Below, piece by piece: positions 26,241-33,982 of a DNA stretch of 64,000 nt. The position numbers were made by a program, and so were the translations under genes. This DNA is from Flavobacterium taihuense (GTDB taxonomy: Bacteria; Bacteroidota; Bacteroidia; Flavobacteriales; Flavobacteriaceae). The DNA is taken from positions 370,469 through 434,468 of the forward strand of contig NZ_JAHWYN010000002.1 of NCBI RefSeq assembly GCF_019351435.1, given 5' to 3'. The stretch's first letter is position 1; the number at the start of each line of letters is the position of its first letter. The notes under the pieces are model-generated. The model did no database searches, was not told the DNA's origin, and saw nothing but the letters and a program-made list of their open reading frames with translations.

Positions 26241-26272
26241 AAAGCCATTCAAATCAACTGAATGGCTTTTTT
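26241..26272. terminator. Terminator between the LacI gene and polA (convergent)
   Basis: A 10-bp stem, AAAGCCATTC (26241-26250) with GAATGGCTTT (26260-26269), then T residues to 26272. The A-run on the other side may also serve polA. Confidence 0.85.
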
Positions 26273-26326
26273 ATGTTGTTAGAATAATGTTTGAGTGAAA
26301 TCTGTAACTCAATATTAGGAATTTTT

Positions 26327-29188
26327 TTAATGCGCTTCCAACCAATTTTTTCCCAAGCCAATTTCAACAACCAATGGAACCGCCATTGTAAAAGCATTTT
26401 CCATCTCATATTTAATCATGGGCTGAATTTTTTCTAATTCAGAATTGTGCACATCAAAGACGAGTTCATCATGCACCTGCAATAGCATTTTACTTTTCCA
26501 GTTTTCCGTAGTTAGTTTTTTGTGAATATTAATCATGGCAATTTTGATAATATCAGCTGCACTTCCTTGTATTGGAGCATTTACAGCATTTCGTTCGGCA
26601 CCACTTTTAACCATCATATTGGCCGAATTAATATCTTTCAAGTAACGTCTTCTTCCCAAAACGGTTTGTACATAGCCGTGTTCTCTGGCAAATTCAACTT
26701 GATCTGACATATAAGATTTTAGTTTAGGATAGGTTGCATAATAGGCATCAATCAACTCTGCACTTTCTTTTCGCGAAAGCGAAGTCTGATTGCTCAATCC
26801 AAAAGCCGAAACCCCATAAATAATTCCAAAATTCACGGTTTTGGCATTGCTACGTTGTTCTTTGGTTACTTCTTCCAATGGAACATTGAAAACTTTTGCA
26901 GCGGTGCTTTTGTGAATGTCTTCGTTGTTTTGAAAAGCTTTAATCATATTCTCTTCACCAGACAGGGCTGCGATAATTCGTAACTCTATTTGCGAATAAT
27001 CGGCAGAAACTAAAGTGTAATTTTTGTCACGGGCAATAAATGCTTTTCGAATCAATCGTCCTCTTTCGGTACGAATCGGGATGTTTTGTAAGTTGGGGTT
27101 GTTGGAACTCAAACGGCCAGTTGCAGCAACGGTTTGCATATAATCGGTGTGGACACGTCCTGTTTTTTTATCGACTTGGTTGGGCAATGCATCTATATAG
27201 GTACTTTGTAATTTTACCATTTGTCGCCATTCGAGGATATCTCGAACAATTTCGTTGTCACTTGCCAGATAAGACAAAACTTCTTCACCAGTGGCATATT
27301 GCCCCGTTTTGGTTTTCTTTTGTTTGGCTCCGCCAATTTTTAATTTATCAAATAAAATATCACCTAATTGTTTTGGTGAAGCTAAATTGAATTTTTCCCC
27401 AGCAGTTTCATAGATTTTTTGTTCCAAAGCATTGCTTTCAATAGCCATTTCAACTGACATCGACTTTAAAAAAGGAACATCGAGATTAATTCCTTCCAAT
27501 TCCATTGCTGCCAAAACGGGGATTAAAGGAATTTCGATTTCATCAAATAATTTTTTCGTTTCGGCTTTATCGAGAATTGGACTGAAATTTTGCTTCAATT
27601 GATAGGTAATATCAGCATCTTCGGCAGCATATTCTTTGATTTCTTCCAAAGCGACATCACGCATCGATTTTTGATTTTTCCCTTTTTTCCCTATAAGATC
27701 TTCAATTGATTTTGGCGAATATTTTAAATAGGTTTCTGATAAAACGTCCATATTATGGCGCATATCAGGATTGATTAAATAATGCGCAATCATCGTGTCG
27801 AATAATTTTCCTTTGATTTGAACACCGTAATGAGAAAGAATTTTCAAATCGTATTTGATATTTTGACCAATTTTTTCGATGGTTTCACTTTCAAAAAAAG
27901 GTTTGAATTTATCAACCAAAACTTGTGCCTCTTCTTGGTTTTCCGGAAATGGAACATAAAACGCTTTTCCTTTTTCAAAGGAAAATGACATTCCAACCAA
28001 TTCGGCATTTAAGGCATCAATTCCTGTTGTTTCGGTATCAAAACAAACCGAAGTTTGATTCATTAAGTTTTGCATTAGTAATTTCACGGCAAAATCACCT
28101 TGAATGCTTTGGTAAAAATGTTCGGTATTTTCTAAAGTTGCATAATGTGAATTGGAGTGCACTTCGCTGCTTTCTTCGTCCGAAAAGCCAAATAAGTCAA
28201 ATTGATCTTCATTGGCTTTTTTTAATGGAACTTTTTGGACTATTTTCTCAACTTCAACAGTGTTTCCATTGCCATTCGTGTCAATTTCGTCGTATTCTTT
28301 TCCTGTTCCAAAATATTTATCAAACTGTGCTTTCATTTGACGAAATTCCAACTCTTGAAACAACGCATCGGTTTTTTCAACATCAGGTTTTGATAATTCG
28401 TAATCAGTTTCGTTAAATGTTACCGGGCAATCGAGTAGGATAGTAGCTAATTTTTTAGACAAAATTCCCAATTCGGCATTGGCTTCGATTTTGTCTTTTA
28501 TGGCGCCTTTTAATTGATGTGTGTTGGCCAATAGATTTTCCATTGAACCGTATTCGGCCAAGAATTTCTTTGCTGTTTTTTCTCCAACACCAGGTAATCC
28601 AGGAATGTTATCAGCTGCATCTCCCATCATTCCCAGATAATCAATAACTTGTAAAGGATTGGTGATTTCAAATTTTTCCAATACTTCTGGAATTCCCCAT
28701 ATTTCGATGCCATTTCCCATTCTTGCGGGTTTGTACATGAATATATTTTCGGAAACTAATTGGGCAAAATCCTTATCGGGTGTTACCATAAAAACTTGAT
28801 AGTTTTGTTTTTCAGCTTGTTTCGCAATGGTGCCAATTAAATCATCGGCTTCAAAACCTGGAACCTCAATAATAGGAATGTGCATTGCCTTCAATAATTC
28901 TTGAATGTATGGAACGGCAATTTTTATCGCTTCGGGAGTTTCGTCACGATGAGCTTTATATTCTTTATACATTTCATAGCGGTAGGTGCTTCCTCCTTTG
29001 TCAAAAGCCACAGCCAAATGGTCTGGCTTGTCTCGTTTTATAACATCCATCAAGGCATTCATAAATCCCATAATTGCCGAAGTATCCATTCCTTTAGAAT
29101 TGATTCTTGGGTTTTTTATAAAGGCAAAATAACCACGAAAGATTAATGCATAAGCATCAAGAAGGTAAAGTCGTTTTTGAGCTGACAT
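26327..29188 (-). CDS. polA: DNA polymerase I
   Basis: This 953-residue protein has all three activities. The N-terminal 5' nuclease (about 1-290) has AVAFDKGGSTYRYEMYKEYK, EADDLIGTIA and GLPGVGEKTA. The 3'-5' exonuclease domain (about 340-540) retains its catalytic acids: DTETTG (exo I), a NIKYDLKIL segment (exo II) and YAAEDADITY (exo III), so proofreading should be active. The family A polymerase domain (about 560-953) has SADYSQIELRI (motif A), the KTVNFGIIYG O-helix (motif B) and QVHDELVFDV (motif C). It fills gaps in repair and removes RNA primers. The gene is single, with its own promoter region upstream on the minus strand. Confidence 0.97.
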   Translation of the reverse strand: MSAQKRLYLLDAYALIFRGYFAFIKNPRINSKGMDTSAIMGFMNALMDVIKRDKPDHLAVAFDKGGSTYRYEMYKEYKAHRDETPEAIKIAVPYIQELLKAMHIPIIEVPGFEADDLIGTIAKQAEKQNYQVFMVTPDKDFAQLVSENIFMYKPARMGNGIEIWGIPEVLEKFEITNPLQVIDYLGMMGDAADNIPGLPGVGEKTAKKFLAEYGSMENLLANTHQLKGAIKDKIEANAELGILSKKLATILLDCPVTFNETDYELSKPDVEKTDALFQELEFRQMKAQFDKYFGTGKEYDEIDTNGNGNTVEVEKIVQKVPLKKANEDQFDLFGFSDEESSEVHSNSHYATLENTEHFYQSIQGDFAVKLLMQNLMNQTSVCFDTETTGIDALNAELVGMSFSFEKGKAFYVPFPENQEEAQVLVDKFKPFFESETIEKIGQNIKYDLKILSHYGVQIKGKLFDTMIAHYLINPDMRHNMDVLSETYLKYSPKSIEDLIGKKGKNQKSMRDVALEEIKEYAAEDADITYQLKQNFSPILDKAETKKLFDEIEIPLIPVLAAMELEGINLDVPFLKSMSVEMAIESNALEQKIYETAGEKFNLASPKQLGDILFDKLKIGGAKQKKTKTGQYATGEEVLSYLASDNEIVRDILEWRQMVKLQSTYIDALPNQVDKKTGRVHTDYMQTVAATGRLSSNNPNLQNIPIRTERGRLIRKAFIARDKNYTLVSADYSQIELRIIAALSGEENMIKAFQNNEDIHKSTAAKVFNVPLEEVTKEQRSNAKTVNFGIIYGVSAFGLSNQTSLSRKESAELIDAYYATYPKLKSYMSDQVEFAREHGYVQTVLGRRRYLKDINSANMMVKSGAERNAVNAPIQGSAADIIKIAMINIHKKLTTENWKSKMLLQVHDELVFDVHNSELEKIQPMIKYEMENAFTMAVPLVVEIGLGKNWLEAH

Positions 29189-29343
29189 ATGAAAAATTTA
29201 GTCTGTAAAAATAGACAATTGAGTTTTAAAAATGAATTTGTTACTGAAATTTCTAAATTCAATTGAAAAAGTAATGATTAACTCTTTTTTATCTTTGAAA
29301 ATGAATTCGTTAAGACAAAGTTAAACTTTTGTAGAGGGATAAA

Positions 29344-29379
29344 TCTTCATTTTGTCTTCATTTTTCGGTTATACTTTTG
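29344..29379 (+). promoter_or_regulatory. Promoter with 11-bp direct repeat (proposed response-regulator site), gene 1
   Basis: TCTTCATTTT occurs twice (29344-29353 and 29355-29364), giving an 11-bp period as in PhoB/OmpR-type sites. The -7 box TACTTTTG (29372-29379) starts 16 bases after the second CTTCATTT begins. The same layout, at the same distance, precedes the second small gene (31860-31894). The leader after the -7 box (GACCTAT, then AAATnATTAATT-like sequence) is also shared. Confidence 0.65.
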
Positions 29380-29419
29380 ACCTATAAAAATAAATTATTA
29401 ATTCAAAATTTTAGAAATC

Positions 29420-29611
29420 ATGAAAAAGTTATTAATGTTAATCGCATTATTATTTGGAACAACAGTGATGGTAAATGCTAAAACAGTACCTGTGAAATCA
29501 GCTACAGTGAAAGAAGTGAAAATGACTAAACATCCAAAACACAAAAAAGCGAAAAAAGAACAAAAAGAAGCAGCACCAACTGGAGCCTCAACTTCTAAAA
29601 CAAAAAAATAA
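29420..29611 (+). CDS. Small lysine-rich exported protein 1
   Basis: This 63-residue protein has a signal peptide (KKLLMLIALLFGTTVMVNAK, cleavage after about residue 20) and a mature part of about 43 residues that is extremely basic (KEVKMTKHPKHKKAKKEQKE) and ends in a Ser/Thr/Lys tail. It has no Cys, few hydrophobics and no predicted fold, so it is probably disordered in the periplasm or outside the cell. A paralog with an almost identical signal peptide lies at 31942-32181, on the other side of the two-component genes. In composition it resembles enterobacterial acid-shock protein Asr, but sequence homology is not claimed. It has its own promoter and terminator. Confidence 0.8.
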   Translation: MKKLLMLIALLFGTTVMVNAKTVPVKSATVKEVKMTKHPKHKKAKKEQKEAAPTGASTSKTKK

Positions 29612-29676
29612 TTAATGTTTTTGTTTTGTTTGCACATGAGGATGGACGCAAGACAAAAGGGTTGATTGTTTATGAA

Positions 29677-29706
29677 AGTCAGTAGAAAAATTTACTGGCT
29701 TTTTTT
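29677..29706 (+). terminator. Terminator after small exported protein 1
   Basis: AGTCAGTAGA (29677-29686) pairs imperfectly with TTTACTGGCT (29691-29700), then a T-run. It separates the small gene from the regulator gene. Confidence 0.75.
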
Positions 29707-29752
29707 GTATTTTTAGATACGTTAAAATTTTAATAACGTTTTGCGTTTTAAT

Positions 29753-29773
29753 TTTTCATTAGTTGTTACTTTG
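29753..29773 (+). promoter_or_regulatory. Regulator-gene promoter block shared with the metallophosphoesterase gene
   Basis: A 21-nt sequence (29753-29773) that begins TTTTCATTAG and ends TTACTTTG is repeated without change at 32318-32338, upstream of another gene. The last eight bases are close to the TAnnTTTG -7 box, so the block probably contains the promoter. It is preceded by GCGTTTT in both cases. Confidence 0.55.
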
Positions 29774-29798
29774 AGTGTTTTAAAAATCCTTATTTGTT

Positions 29799-30473
29799 AT
29801 GAAAATCCTTATTGTTGAAGATAATCCAGAATTGGCTCTTGAAGTAAAAGAGTATCTTACGGGTAGTGGTTACATCTGTAAAATTTCAAAAAATTGCGAA
29901 GAGGCTTTGGAGGAAATTAACAGTAATGATTATGATATTATGCTTCTGGATTTAGGTTTGCCCGATGGGAGCGGATTTGATATTCTGAAAGAAATTCGTA
30001 AAACAGAGTCTAAAACAGCAGTAATCATTATTACAGCCCAAGGAGAATTGGAGGACAGAATAAACGGTTTGCAACTTGGAGCCGATGATTATTTGACAAA
30101 ACCTTTTGCTTTAACAGAATTGGGAGCTCGATTATTTGCTATTATTAGGAGAATGCACGGATTCACGGTAAACCAGTTGGATGTTCATGATTTTAGTTTA
30201 AGATTGCAGGATTATAAAGTAAGTTTTAATGAGATTCCAATTAATCTTACCAAAAAAGAGTTTGATATTTTTCAATATTTAGTCTTAAATAAAAATCGTG
30301 TCATAACGCGTTTGCAATTGACGGAGCATATTTGGGGAGATATTCTTGAAGTGAATTCCGATTCGAATTTTATAGATGTTCATGTTCGAAATCTTAGAAA
30401 AAAATTGGATAAACATGCCAAAATTGAATGGTTTGAGACGGTTAGGAATGTAGGATACAGAATAAATGTTTAG
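29799..30473 (+). CDS. OmpR/PhoB-type response regulator
   Basis: This 224-residue DNA-binding regulator has a receiver domain (1-115) with the phospho-acceptor Asp51 (MLLDLGLPDGSG), Thr79 (IIITAQ) and Lys101 (LTKPFA), all intact. The C-terminal winged helix (about 125-224) includes NLTKKEFDIFQYLVLNKNRV, DSNFIDVHVRNLRKKL and VRNVGYRIN, the usual OmpR-family ending. OmpR-family proteins bind direct repeats with a period near 11 bp, which fits the sites in front of the two neighbouring small genes. The cognate kinase follows after 24 bases. The signal is unknown. Confidence 0.94.
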   Translation: MKILIVEDNPELALEVKEYLTGSGYICKISKNCEEALEEINSNDYDIMLLDLGLPDGSGFDILKEIRKTESKTAVIIITAQGELEDRINGLQLGADDYLTKPFALTELGARLFAIIRRMHGFTVNQLDVHDFSLRLQDYKVSFNEIPINLTKKEFDIFQYLVLNKNRVITRLQLTEHIWGDILEVNSDSNFIDVHVRNLRKKLDKHAKIEWFETVRNVGYRINV

Positions 30474-30497
30474 TTTATAAAACAATAAATATCTAAT

Positions 30498-31832
30498 ATG
30501 AAAATTAAGCATCAGCTAGCTATTTTCAATGCATTATCGCGTTTGTTGTTGATTCTGGTTTTATGGTTAATGCTTCCTGTTTTGGTTGAAAAAGTGGTGT
30601 ATAATCATATCAATAAAAGCTTGTTTGAAAAAAAGCAAAAATTTATTGAACATTTAGACAAGGAAGAAATCAATGATTTTATTGTTCGAAATGATGCTTC
30701 CGAAACCTATGCCAGTTTTTCAACATTGCATAGTGAATTCCTTTTACTTTCCAGAGTTCCTTTGAGAAGCAAAGTAAATCAAACTTTTTTCATTACAGAG
30801 CCCAGGATAATTGAAGAAGAACGCAATGATTATAGGATTCTTCAATATTATTTTAGGTATGAAAACACCAATTACCTTTTGGAAATTGGAAATAGCTTAA
30901 GTGAAATTAATGACCTTACCTTCATAATTCGATTTTTTATCATAATTGTTTTAATCATAATTGTGGTCATTACTTTTCTGGCGGATACTTTTTATATTGA
31001 ATATTTATTAAAACCTTTTTATAAAATCATCGACACCAAAATTCGTCATGTAAACGAACCCGAAGCTTTTGATCATACTCCTATAAAAACACATTCTAGG
31101 GATTTTCAGGAATTGGATACGGTTCTGAATCAAATGATGGATAGAATAAGTGAATTGTTTAAAAAAGAAAAACAGTTTATTGCCAATGTTTCCCATGAAC
31201 TTTTGACTCCGATAGCATTGTTGAAAAACAAATTTGAAAATTTGCTTCAAAATGAATCTTTGAATGATGTTGCTGTTGATAAAATAGTGAGTTCGCTTGG
31301 TACATTAGATTTGCTTAAAAAGGTAATTGCTAATTTACTATTGATTTCAAAAATTGAAAACAATCAATACGAAGCAAAAGAATCAATTGATTTGGATGCT
31401 ATAATTACCAATTTGGTAACAGATTTACAAGATAGAATTGAAGACAAGGAATTGTCTTTCCAAAAAAACTTGGAACATCATTTTAGTTTTACAGGGAATA
31501 AGACATTGATGCATATTTTGTTTTACAATTTAATTGTCAATGCAATCAAATACAATAAGCCGTGTGGTACAATTGAAATTAAAGACGGTTTTTTGAATGG
31601 AAATTATTTTTTGACTGTTTCAGATTCGGGTATTGGATTGAATGTAAAACAGCAACAAAATATTTTTAAGCGATTTACCAGAGTAAGTTCGGATCTAGAA
31701 GGGCAGGGGTTGGGGCTTGCAATTGTTGAAAGTATAGCTCAATTTCATCAAATAACTATTGAGATAAGATCAGAAATAAACGTAGGGACTACTTTTCTTT
31801 TGGTGTTTCCAAATGAGCAAAAACTTAATTAA
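30498..31832 (+). CDS. Membrane sensor histidine kinase, partner of the upstream regulator
   Basis: The protein has 444 residues. Two transmembrane helices (about 13-32 and 141-163) enclose a periplasmic domain of about 108 residues that shows no known fold. The linker (about 165-220) leads to the H-box FIANVSHELLTPIALLKN, with His233. The catalytic domain has an N-box NLIVNAIKYN, G1 DSGIGL, an F-box-like IFKRFTR and G2 GQGLGLAIV, so it should be active. It is 24 bases downstream of the regulator gene and surely co-transcribed. The regulated small basic proteins nearby hint at an envelope stress signal such as acid or cation imbalance; that is inference. Confidence 0.93.
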   Translation: MKIKHQLAIFNALSRLLLILVLWLMLPVLVEKVVYNHINKSLFEKKQKFIEHLDKEEINDFIVRNDASETYASFSTLHSEFLLLSRVPLRSKVNQTFFITEPRIIEEERNDYRILQYYFRYENTNYLLEIGNSLSEINDLTFIIRFFIIIVLIIIVVITFLADTFYIEYLLKPFYKIIDTKIRHVNEPEAFDHTPIKTHSRDFQELDTVLNQMMDRISELFKKEKQFIANVSHELLTPIALLKNKFENLLQNESLNDVAVDKIVSSLGTLDLLKKVIANLLLISKIENNQYEAKESIDLDAIITNLVTDLQDRIEDKELSFQKNLEHHFSFTGNKTLMHILFYNLIVNAIKYNKPCGTIEIKDGFLNGNYFLTVSDSGIGLNVKQQQNIFKRFTRVSSDLEGQGLGLAIVESIAQFHQITIEIRSEINVGTTFLLVFPNEQKLN

Positions 31833-31859
31833 AAGTTAATTTTTTCCGGAGGAGTAAAA

Positions 31860-31894
31860 CTTCATTTAATCTTCATTTGGCATGCATAGCTTTG
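31860..31894 (+). promoter_or_regulatory. Promoter with 11-bp direct repeat (proposed response-regulator site), gene 2
   Basis: CTTCATTT occurs at 31860-31867 and 31871-31878 (11-bp period), and the -7 box TAGCTTTG is at 31887-31894. The distance from the second repeat to the -7 box is 16 bases, the same as upstream of the first small gene. GACCTAT follows the -7 box in both. Upstream is a GC-richer TTCCGGAGGAG stretch. Confidence 0.65.
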
Positions 31895-31941
31895 ACCTAT
31901 TAATAAATGAATTATTAATTTAAAATCTAAAATCTAAAATC

Positions 31942-32181
31942 ATGAAATCGAAGATTCACGAAATCCAGAAAAACAAACTACAAAGCTTGAGCAAAAAATT
32001 ATTGATGGTATTGGCAGTAGCTTTAGGAACAACAGCAATGGTAAGTGCACAAACTACACCTGCTCAAACAGCTCCGGCTAAAGAAGTAAAAGCTACTAAA
32101 AAAGCAACAAAAAAAGCTGCTAAAAAAGCAGAACCTAGCAAAAGTGCTACTACTGCCGAGGCAGCAGTTCCAAAAAAATAA
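31942..32181 (+). CDS. Small lysine/alanine-rich exported protein 2
   Basis: The protein has 79 residues. An extended N-terminus of about 17 residues precedes the signal core KKLLMVLAVALGTTAMVSAQ, which is near-identical in design to the first small protein (KKLLM, GTT-MV-A). The mature part (about 42 residues) is rich in Lys, Ala, Thr and Pro (KEVKATKKATKKAAKKAEPS) and disordered by composition. Both proteins share the KEVK motif after cleavage. It directly follows the kinase gene but has its own operator-like promoter at 31860. ATCTAAA-type words lie just before the start. The composition resembles acid-shock protein Asr of enterobacteria, by analogy only. Confidence 0.8.
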   Translation: MKSKIHEIQKNKLQSLSKKLLMVLAVALGTTAMVSAQTTPAQTAPAKEVKATKKATKKAAKKAEPSKSATTAEAAVPKK

Positions 32182-32251
32182 AAAATCTTTTTTAGCACAT
32201 AATATATAGATTATTTCAAAAAGATATTAAAAGTTGGTTTTAATAGGTGAA

Positions 32252-32286
32252 AAGGGGAGATAAAGAAGTTTACTCCCTTTTTTTGC
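32252..32286 (+). terminator. Probable terminator after small exported protein 2
   Basis: AGGGGAG and its partner TACTCCCT (about 32253-32279) form a hairpin followed by a run of T residues to 32284. Confidence 0.65.
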
Positions 32287-32317
32287 GTTAAAATTATGAT
32301 AATATAAATCTTTAGCG

Positions 32318-32338
32318 TTTTCATTAGTTGTTACTTTG
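32318..32338 (+). promoter_or_regulatory. Metallophosphoesterase promoter block, identical to that of the regulator gene
   Basis: The same 21-nt sequence as at 29753-29773, beginning TTTTCATTAG and ending TTACTTTG. It lies 20 bases before the ATG at 32358. Identity over 21 bases at two promoters 2.5 kb apart suggests either common control or duplication of a promoter segment. Confidence 0.55.
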
Positions 32339-32357
32339 TGTAAAATTTTATATAATA

Positions 32358-33593
32358 ATGATTTTACGTTTATTTCTTATAGGGGTTGTTCTTTTTATTA
32401 TTGAACTCTATGCATTTCAAGCTGTTAAAACTTTAATCAAGTTAAGATGGATGTTGATTTCATATCAAATATTGAGCCTTTTACTTTTTGTATTTATTCT
32501 TTATTCTTTTACGCAATTTGATCGCTCGGTTGGGCAAACCCAACAAACGATGTTTACAATGGGGCTGTTGCTTGTGATTTATATTCCGAAAATTGTTATG
32601 ACGGTTGTTCTTCTTGGAGAAGATGTTTTTCGTTTGGCTGCCGGGTCAATCAATTATTTTATTGATAATAATAGCGATGCCAATTTTTTGCCTTCAAGAC
32701 GTAAATTCGTTAGTCAACTTGGTTTAGGACTAGCTGCAGTTCCTTTTTTATCTTTGATCTATGGGATATTTGAAGGAAAGTATAATTATAAAGTTATAAA
32801 ACAGGCAATACATTTTCCTGATTTACCAGATGCTTTTAACGGTTTTACGATTACTCAAATCTCAGATGTGCACAGTGGAAGTTTTGATAATCCTGAAAAA
32901 ATTAGTTATGCCATTGATTTGGTAAATGCTCAAAATTCAGATATGATTTTATTTACTGGTGATATCGTTAATACACATGCCAAGGAAATGCATCCTTGGA
33001 TTGAGACTTTTAACCGAATCAAAGAACATGAATATGGAAAGTATTCGGTTCTTGGGAATCATGATTATGGTGAATATGTGACTTGGCTCACACAAATAGA
33101 TAAAGAAGAAAACTTTGATGCTATTAAGAATTTATATGGTCAAATTGGTTTTACATTATTATTGAATGAACATACTTTCATTGAAAAGGGGAATGATAAA
33201 ATCGCTTTAGTTGGAGTTGAAAATTGGGGTAAAAACTTCAAACAGGCAGGTGATTTAAAGAAAGCAGCTCAACATTTGTCTAAAGAAGATTTTAAAATTT
33301 TAATGAGTCACGATCCGAGTCATTGGGATGAAGTGGTTCAGCATGATGAAAAACATTTTCATTTAACATTATCTGGACATACCCATGGAATGCAGTTTGG
33401 AATCGAAATTCCAGGTTACTTTAAATGGAGTTTGGCTCAATATGTTTATAAGCAATGGGCAGGTTTATACGAAAATCTAGGTCGATATGTATATGTAAAT
33501 AGAGGATTTGGATTTCATGCGTACCCTGGAAGAGTGGGAATTATGCCCGAAATCACAGTAATTCAACTAATAAAAGGAGAAAAATTAGCATAA
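32358..33593 (+). CDS. Membrane-anchored metallophosphoesterase
   Basis: This 411-residue protein has three or so N-terminal transmembrane helices (about 2-24, 33-52 and 65-88). A twin-arginine-like SRRKFVSQLGLGLAAVPF (about 113-130) follows, and then a calcineurin-like phosphoesterase domain. The metal-binding motifs are all present: Asp170-x-His172 (ISDVHSG), GD at 201-202 (FTGDIVN), GNHD at 233-236, a MSHDPSHW His, and LSGHTHGMQFG near the end. The arrangement is like YkuE/YaeI phosphodiesterases, which can act on UDP-linked lipids. The substrate is unknown. ATG at 32358 is preferred to an earlier TTG. The shared promoter block links it to the two-component genes. Confidence 0.9.
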   Translation: MILRLFLIGVVLFIIELYAFQAVKTLIKLRWMLISYQILSLLLFVFILYSFTQFDRSVGQTQQTMFTMGLLLVIYIPKIVMTVVLLGEDVFRLAAGSINYFIDNNSDANFLPSRRKFVSQLGLGLAAVPFLSLIYGIFEGKYNYKVIKQAIHFPDLPDAFNGFTITQISDVHSGSFDNPEKISYAIDLVNAQNSDMILFTGDIVNTHAKEMHPWIETFNRIKEHEYGKYSVLGNHDYGEYVTWLTQIDKEENFDAIKNLYGQIGFTLLLNEHTFIEKGNDKIALVGVENWGKNFKQAGDLKKAAQHLSKEDFKILMSHDPSHWDEVVQHDEKHFHLTLSGHTHGMQFGIEIPGYFKWSLAQYVYKQWAGLYENLGRYVYVNRGFGFHAYPGRVGIMPEITVIQLIKGEKLA

Positions 33594-33665
33594 TTGGTTT
33601 AAAATGCTAAATTTGCAAGGTGATATCTCTTTTCGAAAGTAATAGAAATTAAATATTTTGGTTTT

Positions 33666-33962
33666 ATGTCAAAATTTGGAGAACTTATAAATACACAAGT
33701 TCCTGTGTTAATAGATTTTTACACAGATTGGAACGAATCTTCGGTGTCGATGCATCCTGTTATAAAAGATGTAGCAGCAGCGCTTGGTGACAAAGTAAAG
33801 GTGATTAAGATAGACGTAGACAAAAATCAAGAACTAGCCGATGCTTTGCGTATCAAAGGGCTACCTACATTGATGATTTACAAGGAAGGCATGATGATCT
33901 GGAGACAATCAGGAGAGTTGGATGCCAATACTTTAATTGGATTAGTTCAAGAACAGCTATAG
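33666..33962 (+). CDS. Thioredoxin-fold protein without the active-site cysteines
   Basis: This 98-residue protein has the thioredoxin plan: VLIDFYTDW leading to the active-site helix, then VIKIDVDKNQELADALRIKG (a typical DVD strand and helix), and the cis-Pro loop GLPTLMIYKEG. The position of WCGPC reads WNESS (residues 22-26), so both redox cysteines are gone, and there is no Cys anywhere in the protein. It cannot act as a disulfide reductase and may instead bind a partner or serve as a chaperone. It is 72 bases after the phosphoesterase gene and could be co-transcribed. Confidence 0.85.
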   Translation: MSKFGELINTQVPVLIDFYTDWNESSVSMHPVIKDVAAALGDKVKVIKIDVDKNQELADALRIKGLPTLMIYKEGMMIWRQSGELDANTLIGLVQEQL

Positions 33963-33982
33963 TTTTGAAATGGTTCTTGTTT

